Shown piece by piece: positions 1 through 5,538 of a stretch of DNA of 7,851 bases. Position numbers and translations under genes: made by a program. The notes beneath the pieces are model-generated. The model did not search any database. It was given only the letters and a program-made list of their open reading frames with translations, and was not told the origin of the DNA. The DNA comes from Planctomycetaceae bacterium (GTDB taxonomy: Bacteria > Planctomycetota > Planctomycetia > Pirellulales > Thermoguttaceae). Numbering within the stretch: position 1 is the stretch's first letter; every line of letters starts with the position of its first letter. Location: positions 1 to 7,851 of the forward strand of contig JAISNF010000411.1 of the NCBI GenBank assembly GCA_031276415.1, given 5' to 3'.

Positions 1-2
1 GG

Positions 3-737
3 CATGATACAAATATTTTGTTGATCTGAAGAAAATGTTTTTCGCGTCTCTTCAGGAATAAAATCAAGCCATTGCGCAAGTTTATTGTCGCGATTTTCGT
101 CTTCTTTCAGTGTTGAAAGTCCCACTTGACCTGTATGATATTGTTTTTGAGTTTGACCGAAAATATGCATGCCAATTGTACGTGCAACCAATTTTTGAGT
201 AACGAAAATATAATTTTTATTATTCCAAATAATATATTGGGGACAAAAATCATTATCAGTTAAACATGAAACGGAAAATATATTATTGGGATGAGATTTG
301 AACGTATTATTGTTTATTGTAACACAACTTATTATACGAGTCAATTCATTTTTCAAAGACTTAATTTTATTGTTCAATTTTTTATCGGAATTATATTTAA
401 CCCAAATGATACGATATTCATATTCAGATAAAATACAAATTTGCATTTCCTCAAATGTGAGACGACAAAAGATTGGAATTACATTATTTCTGTCTGAAGG
501 ATAATACCAATCATTCAGTAATTTAACACTAATTTCGTGATTATCAAGAACAGATTGAATAAATTTCGGTGTATATTGATTATGTTCGGACAAAAGTTGA
601 GAGAAATCAATTTGTTTCTCTGGCGGATTGACATTTACTTCCTGCGCCTCAACAATTTGTTGGTAACACCGAAAAAATAAAATACACAAAAAGAAAATAA
701 TAACAATTCTCTTACTTTTATTGTTGCAATATATCAC
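3..737 (-). CDS. N-terminal part of an unrecognised secreted protein (runs off the left edge)
   Basis: Reading the minus strand from 737 gives 245 codons without a stop, and the frame is still open at the window edge, so the 3' end is missing. The start is taken as GTG at 735-737: an in-frame TAA lies three codons upstream, and a signal peptide follows directly. That peptide has a basic N-region (K7, K9, R10), a hydrophobic core at about residues 11-22 (IVIIFFLCILFF) and a likely cleavage site after VEA near residue 31. The product should therefore be exported. The mature part is polar, rich in Asn, Ile and Lys, with several Cys and aromatic residues, and I recognise no motif or family. There is no clear Shine-Dalgarno sequence before the GTG. 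It lies 211 bp downstream of the DUF1571 gene, behind a probable terminator, so it is likely transcribed separately. The reading frame is secure; the function is unknown. Confidence 0.75.
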   Translation of the reverse strand, partial: MIYCNNKSKRIVIIFFLCILFFRCYQQIVEAQEVNVNPPEKQIDFSQLLSEHNQYTPKFIQSVLDNHEISVKLLNDWYYPSDRNNVIPIFCRLTFEEMQICILSEYEYRIIWVKYNSDKKLNNKIKSLKNELTRIISCVTINNNTFKSHPNNIFSVSCLTDNDFCPQYIIWNNKNYIFVTQKLVARTIGMHIFGQTQKQYHTGQVGLSTLKEDENRDNKLAQWLDFIPEETRKTFSSDQQNICIM

Positions 738-771
738 TGTACTTTATTCTGTCACAATGTGTTAATTTCCA

Positions 772-801
772 ATAGTAAAAATGGAAATAATTTTCAGGCA
801 A
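772..801 (-). promoter_or_regulatory. Possible promoter of the leftmost gene
   Basis: On the minus strand TTGCCT (796-801) and TACTAT (772-777) are separated by 18 bp, each matching four of six bases of the bacterial -35 and -10 consensus. They lie between the probable terminator and the GTG start at 737, giving a leader of roughly 28 nt. The match is weak in AT-rich DNA, and the placement is the main argument. Confidence 0.25.
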
Positions 802-812
802 TTTTTTTTTTT

Positions 813-869
813 ACAAAACAACCGATTTAATTTGTTTACGGACGGAAATCGAAACAAATTAAATCGGTT
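813..869 (-). terminator. Probable intrinsic terminator of the DUF1571 gene, with a perfect 18-bp stem
   Basis: The arms 820-837 (AACCGATTTAATTTGTTT) and 852-869 are perfect reverse complements around a 14-nt loop. Read on the minus strand, the hairpin begins about 80 nt after the DUF1571 stop codon, and the stem runs straight into TTGTTTTGT, an imperfect U-tract, followed by a long A-run. A terminator for minus-strand transcripts fits best. The stem is AT-rich and long for a classic terminator, so a 3'-stabilising hairpin or a dispersed palindromic repeat is an alternative. On the plus strand no T-run follows it. Confidence 0.55.
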
Positions 870-948
870 ATTTATAACAAGAATGGAGTATAATCTCAAA
901 ACGAATTTGAATTTACGCCAACGAATTTTGTTATTACATTATTGGGCT

Positions 949-1809
949 TCACGGATAATTATATTCTGGATTACGATAATCGAAATCGGCATCGGTTAAG
1001 CCGACATTGATTTTCATTTTCTGATAAGTATAGGCTTCTATCAATGTTGGGGCTTCACCCTCTTTGGAAGGCCAATCAAACGATTCGTAACGAATCGGAA
1101 TATTGAGTTCTTTATCAACATAAATTCTTGCAACATAAAAGATAAAATTCTTTCTTGGAACCGGATGTGTTACCTGAATCAGCGTACAATCCCGATCATC
1201 AACTTTGACACCTTCAAAATATTGGACTTCACACTCACCAAATTTTGAATCTTTGCGTCCAACATCCAGAAGTTTGTCTATCAGATTGAGAATTCCCATT
1301 TCCTTAATCGAATACTTACAACCCCGCATCGCGATAATTCCTTCCGGATCAAGAAATTGCGTTCCGAAATTCCGCTCAAGACCAACCCCATGCCCAATAA
1401 CTTTACCATCATTTTGTGTTTTAATATAAATGGCTTCTTGTCCATTCATTTTTCTGGGATAGCGGAATTTAAGATAAAAACTGAGGGGATTGTGTCGGAC
1501 TTTGATTTCCATCACCTGAGCCTCTTGCACCACACCGCCAATATTTTCCTGCTTGGTCATCAATGCCGTATAATCCTGAATCGCCGCAACTCGCGGTCGT
1601 TCTTTTTCCGCCCAACGAATCACCGGCATCAATGGATGTTCACTCACAATTTGCGCAACATTATTTACCTGACTGGCAACTTTCAAATCGTTTTTAGCAG
1701 GTTGTTGCGCTATAACTTGCGGAATCAAAATGGAAATCATTCCAATAACCACAAGGAAACATGTTAAAATTTTGCTACGTAAAATTGAAAAAATCATTGT
1801 TTTTTTCAT
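949..1809 (-). CDS. Secreted DUF1571 family protein
   Basis: The product is 286 aa. The start is the ATG at 1807-1809, because GAGG (1816-1819) sits six bases upstream of it; an in-frame ATG at 1821 would add four residues but overlaps that ribosome-binding site. Residues 1-34 form a signal peptide: a basic start (MKK), a long hydrophobic core around residues 14-30 and a probable cut after VIA before QQ. The mature protein has the pattern I associate with DUF1571 (PF07608), a largely planctomycete family of unknown function. It includes an N-terminal Asp-Tyr-Thr-Ala segment followed by a Lys-rich stretch, an FYLKFRYP strand, and a C-terminal YVDKELNIPIRYESFDWP strand followed by EAYTY. The fold is thought to resemble lipoprotein-carrier-like beta sheets, which I infer only from family memory. 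It is probably periplasmic, monocistronic and unrelated to the upstream operon. Stop codon TGA. Confidence 0.85.
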   Translation of the reverse strand: MKKTMIFSILRSKILTCFLVVIGMISILIPQVIAQQPAKNDLKVASQVNNVAQIVSEHPLMPVIRWAEKERPRVAAIQDYTALMTKQENIGGVVQEAQVMEIKVRHNPLSFYLKFRYPRKMNGQEAIYIKTQNDGKVIGHGVGLERNFGTQFLDPEGIIAMRGCKYSIKEMGILNLIDKLLDVGRKDSKFGECEVQYFEGVKVDDRDCTLIQVTHPVPRKNFIFYVARIYVDKELNIPIRYESFDWPSKEGEAPTLIEAYTYQKMKINVGLTDADFDYRNPEYNYP

Positions 1810-1815
1810 TCCGAT

Positions 1816-1819
1816 CCTC
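1816..1819 (-). promoter_or_regulatory. Ribosome binding site of the DUF1571 gene
   Basis: GAGG on the minus strand lies six bases upstream of the ATG at 1809. It favours that start over the ATG at 1821, whose first codons would cover the site. Confidence 0.6.
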
Positions 1820-1891
1820 ATAAAATCAAGATTGGTGTTTTCCCGCCGCGACTTTATTTCGGACGGTGATGTAAGTAATATTCATCTGTCC

Positions 1892-1909
1892 GTTATGATG
1901 TTTCATAAC
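1892..1909. repeat. Short inverted repeat upstream of the DUF1571 gene
   Basis: GTTATGA (1892-1898) and TCATAAC (1903-1909) are perfect reverse complements around a 4-nt loop, about 80 bp upstream of the DUF1571 start. A looser pair, GGAC..GATG and CATC.GTCC, lies beside it at 1861-1891. The site could be an operator or a leader hairpin. A 7-bp stem can also occur by chance. Confidence 0.35.
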
Positions 1910-2065
1910 ATGACTACGCAAAATTTATCGCCCATTCCCAATGTCAAAATGAATTTAACATTCAAGTTCTCAAAGGATTTACCATATTTTTTAGAATATT
2001 TACTATTATTATATGCCAAACAGGAGTATTTTAACAATTTTTCCTAATTTACCGGAAGACCAATT

Positions 2066-2085
2066 TACGAATTTATACGAATTTA
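2066..2085. repeat. Tandem duplication of a 10-mer
   Basis: TACGAATTTA occurs twice back to back at 2066-2075 and 2076-2085, in non-coding DNA. The period is close to one helical turn, so paired protein-binding sites are possible, but nothing else supports that. It may equally be simple slippage. Confidence 0.5.
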
Positions 2086-2091
2086 ATTTAT

Positions 2092-2107
2092 AAATTTCAT
2101 GAAATTT
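2092..2107. repeat. Perfect 16-bp palindrome, possible operator
   Basis: AAATTTCATGAAATTT is its own reverse complement with no spacer. It lies just beside the tandem 10-mer in the spacer, about 230 bp beyond the operon's last stop codon and about 285 bp upstream of the DUF1571 start. Symmetric AT-rich sites of this size are typical of dimeric regulators. In DNA this AT-rich, chance is less unlikely than the length suggests. Confidence 0.4.
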
Positions 2108-2277
2108 TCATAATTATTCATTGTCAAAATGAAAATTGAGTTTAATTTGCGAAGATTGCGAGTTTTGGATAATTTAAGTCACGATTTAATTCTTTATCAT
2201 TTTTATAATATTTCAGCCATTGGGCAATTCAAAAAGCAGGCAAGATTTTAGTGGTTAGTTGAGAGTGGATACTGTGG

Positions 2278-2314
2278 ATAATACCGCAAGCGGAATTATT
2301 ATTTTATTATTTTT
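2278..2314 (+). terminator. Small hairpin followed by a T-rich tract on the plus strand
   Basis: ATAATACCGC (2278-2287) and GCGGAATTAT (2290-2299) pair with a single A:A mismatch. On the plus strand they run into a T-rich stretch to about 2314, which is the arrangement of an intrinsic terminator for rightward transcription. On the minus strand the hairpin lies about 35 nt after the last operon gene but has no T-run behind it, so it could only be a 3'-end structure there. Pairing across the two-base centre means the real loop is CAAG. It may protect the operon from opposing transcription. Confidence 0.35.
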
Positions 2315-2333
2315 AGAGTTGGAAGTGCCGGAA

Positions 2334-3488
2334 TTAGAAGTGTTGTTTTTCTGGAAATAATTCACGGTGGATTTTTTCAACAAAATTATGTATCAGATTT
2401 ATTTTTTTATGTAACTGTTCATTTTGTGTTTTTAACGATTCGTTTTCAATTTTGAGTGATTCATCTGCATTTTGGCGTGCGGTTTGGAGTTGAAAAATTA
2501 AATTGTTTTTATCATGTTCCAATCTTTTGATTTCCGAATCATTTTTTTGAATTTGTTGTAATTGTTCTTTCACAATATTTTTCGTATTGATAAGTTCTTT
2601 ATTGAGGTCTTTGATTTCTTCTTTCAATTCCTCTGATTGTACAGTTAATGAAGATGTTGTAACATTATATTTTTCCTGTAACGTATTATAATCCGTCTGC
2701 AAATTTTGTGCGTTATGATACCAATAATGCGCCGTCCAACCGGTTCCCGCAATACCCAATATCAAAAGAAGAATAAACATAAATGTTGCGAATTTTGCCG
2801 GAGAAAATAAAGTCGACAATAGAAAAGGCAACAACAGATTTTCCGGCGATGAAACTGAATCATCGTCCGGTTTTATTTTCATAGGCGTTGATTGTTGCTT
2901 CAATAAATTTTTGTCGCTTTCATTCTTGTCATTATTGTAAATATCGTGAATAATCCGATCAATTCCGCTTGGCGTATAATACCGGTGTGAATCAAGAAAC
3001 AACGACTGATCCGATGAAATATTATTTGAAAAAAAGACGGAAATTTTTTCGGCAAGTTTTGTAACATTTTGTTCACTTTCGTCAATCGGTTGCAATGTTT
3101 TATGAAGTTCCCAATCTTTCCAGACGGAAGGAAAACAAAGTGTTGCGAAAAATTCCGCTTTTTCGTACACAGTTTCCGGCAAGTGTTCGGCGGTTAAATA
3201 AACGGCGTCCATTTGTATCGAATGGTTACGGTTTAAAGAATCGTTGCCGGCATCGGCAAGTTTTGCGAACAAAAAATTAGAGCGGTCAATACGCCAAATC
3301 AGAAAACAATCTGAATATTTCGCCGCTCCCTCTGAATTTTCCCACTGAATACTTTTGGCAATACGGTCACGAAAAAGTACAATAATTTCGTGCGGAATTG
3401 AAGGCGATTGTTCCAGAATTGTATAAAAATCAGTTACATTATTTTTACTTCGACCAAAACGAATATAAGGTAATTCCAATGTTTTCAT
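2334..3488 (-). CDS. Operon protein C: N-terminal globular domain, one membrane helix, C-terminal coiled coil; possible GTPase-associated adaptor
   Basis: The product is 384 aa and starts at ATG 3488, with AGGA nine bases upstream, only 21 bp after the GTPase gene ends. Residues 1-130 form a globular domain with an early YIRFGRS motif, a TILEQSPSIPHE segment and FAKLADAGNDSLNRNHSIQMDAVYL (71-98). That order (a Gly-Arg motif, then SPxIP, then a Gly-Asn-Asp turn and an Arg/Asn-His strand) resembles, from memory, the GAP1-N-like domains encoded beside bacterial GTPases. This is a weak inference. A polar linker at about 180-215 leads to a membrane helix at about 233-256. Residues 258-370 are a long Glu/Lys/Gln/Leu-rich coiled coil. 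Lysine before the helix (K232) suggests an N-in, C-out topology, placing the coiled coil outside the cytoplasm. Gene existence is firm; the function is unknown. Confidence 0.85.
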   Translation of the reverse strand: MKTLELPYIRFGRSKNNVTDFYTILEQSPSIPHEIIVLFRDRIAKSIQWENSEGAAKYSDCFLIWRIDRSNFLFAKLADAGNDSLNRNHSIQMDAVYLTAEHLPETVYEKAEFFATLCFPSVWKDWELHKTLQPIDESEQNVTKLAEKISVFFSNNISSDQSLFLDSHRYYTPSGIDRIIHDIYNNDKNESDKNLLKQQSTPMKIKPDDDSVSSPENLLLPFLLSTLFSPAKFATFMFILLLILGIAGTGWTAHYWYHNAQNLQTDYNTLQEKYNVTTSSLTVQSEELKEEIKDLNKELINTKNIVKEQLQQIQKNDSEIKRLEHDKNNLIFQLQTARQNADESLKIENESLKTQNEQLHKKINLIHNFVEKIHRELFPEKQHF

Positions 3489-3497
3489 GTTTCAATA

Positions 3498-3502
3498 TCC
3501 TC
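3498..3502 (-). promoter_or_regulatory. Ribosome binding site of operon gene C
   Basis: GAGGA on the minus strand, part of AGGATATT, lies inside the 21-bp gap after the GTPase stop codon and nine bases before ATG 3488. The same AGGATATT at the same spacing precedes the GTPase gene. Confidence 0.65.
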
Positions 3503-3509
3503 GTTCTTT

Positions 3510-5489
3510 TTAATTTTCCGTAATATTTTGCCAACTATTGCCCGGTGTGATATAATTTTCAAACGCTTTCCAGTCCTCTTCTGAAATTTCCTGAATTGTA
3601 CATTTTATAAAATAACCTTCCGAACTCATTCGTGACGATAATCCCCAATCCCATTTTCCTTTTTGGGGTAATAAACGTACTTTTTGGTTCAGGCAACGTA
3701 ACGAAATTGGAGTGTTGTTTGTGTAAGCGGCGGCTGTTTCAAAATCCATAATTCCGTAACCTTGAAGTTCCAAACGAATCGTATCACCGCATTGCCACGT
3801 TACGGAAAAAGGCGTTCCGGCATAAACCGTTTTGACTTTTCCGTTGGAATAATGCGAAGCGACTTTATCCTTGTTAATATAAATTGAAACATTTTGATTT
3901 TCCTCATACGCAAATCCGCCGTACTGATTTATTGTTACTGAATAATTGCGGCGTTCCGAAAATTGTTTTGCAAGATCGGCGGCACGTTTCATCGCCGATG
4001 TTTCAGCCGTCGCAAGATTTTTTTCGTACTTTTCGAGAAAATTGAAAACCGATCTACTCTTTTCGCGAAGTAATTCAATAGTTGTAACTGAAATCTGACC
4101 AATTCGGTTTCGTTCCGCTTTAATTTTTTCGTTTTCGTACTGTTTTTGTAGTTCACGAACTTCATCCGCCTGTGTTGTTGCCGGATAACGGGCAAGAAAT
4201 TGTTCTGCCGTTTCTGAAAATATTATGTTTCGGAAATTAAAATAATCACGTACTCGTTTCAGTTCAATTTCGATTAATTTATTTTCAATTTCCGTTTTAA
4301 GTTTATCGAGTTCGGTTTTTCGTTCCACAACTCCGATATTATCGAACGTTTTTAACTCTTCACGAATTTCACTTAATGTTTGTTGGTCGTTGGTTTGATT
4401 GATTCTATTTTTGAAACGATTTAATTCCGTATCGATTAAATTGTTGCGTTTAATTGTTGCATGATCTGTTGCCGGAGATTGTGTTTGTTCCAATCTTTGT
4501 GTTGCGGAAATATTTTCGTTTTGTAATATTGCCAACTGTTGTTGTTCCTGATTTTGATTGATAAACGTTTGTCCGTAGAATATTGCAACGATTGACGCAA
4601 AACTGCAAATTACAACGAACAAAATGACGCAGCAATAAAATTTTAATTTTTGCGACGAAATTCTTGCGGAACGTTCCGCAATCCAACGGAACATGGGTTC
4701 ATAGCCGAAGGGTTTGATTTGTCCTTTAACGGGTTTGCCGGTTTCCGGATCAGTCATTCCAACGGCGGAAAGTCCGAAATAACGAATGTTTTTAATATTC
4801 ATTCCATCCCGAAGCGTTGTTTCAAAATTTTTCCAATAACTGTTCAGAAATTTTCTGATAACACGTCCGCCGCCGTTAGAAGAACGAATAATCTGTTGAT
4901 AAAACGGAGCCAGATCACATTTTGTTAAACCGATACAAATATCAATTTTCTTGTTGCGCAATTGTGTCGTTTTTTTCTCTTGCTGAATCACTTCGTAGAT
5001 GGCGTTAAGATAGGCGTGAAGTTTTTCACGAATTATTGTTCGTTTTTCATCGTTACAATTTGCAACGTCCTTAATATCAATGAGCAAAATAACAATATCC
5101 GAATCCAAAAGATGACTGCTGAATTGCGCAACACGTTCAGGAGTCATTTCATTGATTGCGGAACGAAAATCCTCGCCCGGATAATCAACCGTCAAAATAT
5201 TCATAACGTTTTTGTTTTGCGGAAGGTGCAAATCAAAATTAAGAAGCGATGTAATATTCGTCGGCGGAGGAAACAATCCGTTTTGAAAGGCTCGATCAAG
5301 TGAATTTAAGTAACGCGCCGTCTCACTGTCGCGCGCATAGATTTTAAGCGGCGCATAAAGCGGATCAAAACCAAGAAAAGCAAGACCGGCAAAAAAACAA
5401 CTTTTGCCGGTTCCTTCGGCTCCAAGAATGGAAACGCGAAACATATTTTTGTTCAGATTTGAACCGTCTTGACTATCTGGTGAACACAT
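3510..5489 (-). CDS. Operon protein B: membrane-anchored Ras-like GTPase with coiled-coil and beta-rich extension
   Basis: The product is 659 aa. ATG 5489 is chosen because AGGA lies nine bases upstream. A TTG at 5507 would add six residues but has no such site; an ATG at 5444 would trim only non-domain sequence. The P-loop NTPase domain covers about residues 15-270: Walker A GAEGTGKS (23-30), a G3/Walker B strand with DYPGE (102-106, matching DxxG), strand VILLIDIKD, G4 TKCD (189-192) after CIGL, and G5 SA (241-242). TKCD indicates guanine specificity. A membrane helix follows at about 284-305, then charged coiled-coil regions at about 310-415 and 435-510, and a beta-rich C-terminal domain from about 515. 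Lys and Arg before the helix suggest N-in, C-out topology. It may be a relative of the DO-GTPase-type conflict GTPases, but that was not searched. It is the probable switch of this operon. Confidence 0.9.
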   Translation of the reverse strand: MCSPDSQDGSNLNKNMFRVSILGAEGTGKSCFFAGLAFLGFDPLYAPLKIYARDSETARYLNSLDRAFQNGLFPPPTNITSLLNFDLHLPQNKNVMNILTVDYPGEDFRSAINEMTPERVAQFSSHLLDSDIVILLIDIKDVANCNDEKRTIIREKLHAYLNAIYEVIQQEKKTTQLRNKKIDICIGLTKCDLAPFYQQIIRSSNGGGRVIRKFLNSYWKNFETTLRDGMNIKNIRYFGLSAVGMTDPETGKPVKGQIKPFGYEPMFRWIAERSARISSQKLKFYCCVILFVVICSFASIVAIFYGQTFINQNQEQQQLAILQNENISATQRLEQTQSPATDHATIKRNNLIDTELNRFKNRINQTNDQQTLSEIREELKTFDNIGVVERKTELDKLKTEIENKLIEIELKRVRDYFNFRNIIFSETAEQFLARYPATTQADEVRELQKQYENEKIKAERNRIGQISVTTIELLREKSRSVFNFLEKYEKNLATAETSAMKRAADLAKQFSERRNYSVTINQYGGFAYEENQNVSIYINKDKVASHYSNGKVKTVYAGTPFSVTWQCGDTIRLELQGYGIMDFETAAAYTNNTPISLRCLNQKVRLLPQKGKWDWGLSSRMSSEGYFIKCTIQEISEEDWKAFENYITPGNSWQNITEN

Positions 5490-5498
5490 CAATAAATA

Positions 5499-5502
5499 TC
5501 CT
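5499..5502 (-). promoter_or_regulatory. Ribosome binding site deciding the GTPase start
   Basis: AGGA on the minus strand, within AGGATATT, lies nine bases before ATG 5489. Gene C has the same octamer at the same distance from its own ATG, which supports 5489 over the upstream TTG at 5507. Confidence 0.6.
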
Positions 5503-5514
5503 AACAAAATATGA

Positions 5515-5538
5515 TTATTTGTAATATTATTTGTAATA
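5515..5538. repeat. 12-bp tandem duplication that copies the stop codon of gene A
   Basis: Two perfect copies of TTATTTGTAATA (5515-5526 and 5527-5538). On the minus strand this reads TAT TAC AAA TAA twice, so the last three codons of gene A and its stop are followed at once by a second copy, again ending in TAA in the same frame. This gives gene A a double stop. Confidence 0.85.

Larger units (their letters stand above)
1810..2333. other. Gene-poor spacer between the operon and the DUF1571 gene
   Basis: About 520 bp with no convincing gene in any frame on either strand. The longest readings are antisense to the DUF1571 gene or are short and without a ribosome-binding site. It should hold the promoter of the DUF1571 gene and the 3' end of the operon transcript. 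I could not fix a promoter: a TTGACA on the minus strand at 1942-1947 is followed by TAAATT only 14 bp later, which is too close. It does hold small palindromes and a tandem 10-mer, listed separately. Confidence 0.6.

Noticed and set aside
781..999. Plus-strand 72-codon frame across the spacer before the left gene
   Set aside because: It runs through the perfect inverted repeat and a poly-T tract into the antisense of the DUF1571 gene, has no ribosome-binding site and gives a low-complexity product.
1922..1947. TTGACA with TAAATT as promoter of the DUF1571 gene
   Set aside because: The spacing is only 14 bp, outside the usual 16-18 bp, and the site is over 110 bp from the start codon.
1730..2047. 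Plus-strand 105-codon frame
   Set aside because: It begins antisense to the DUF1571 signal peptide and continues into spacer DNA, with a Leu/Ile/Phe-rich low-complexity product and no ribosome-binding site.
2129..2251. Plus-strand 40-codon frame as a real small protein gene
   Set aside because: There is no ribosome-binding site before the ATG and no recognisable family. A frame this short is expected by chance, so it is mentioned only as part of a finding.
4650..5303. Two plus-strand frames of 92 and 113 codons inside the GTPase gene
   Set aside because: They are antisense to the well-supported GTPase domain and are shadows of its codon use.
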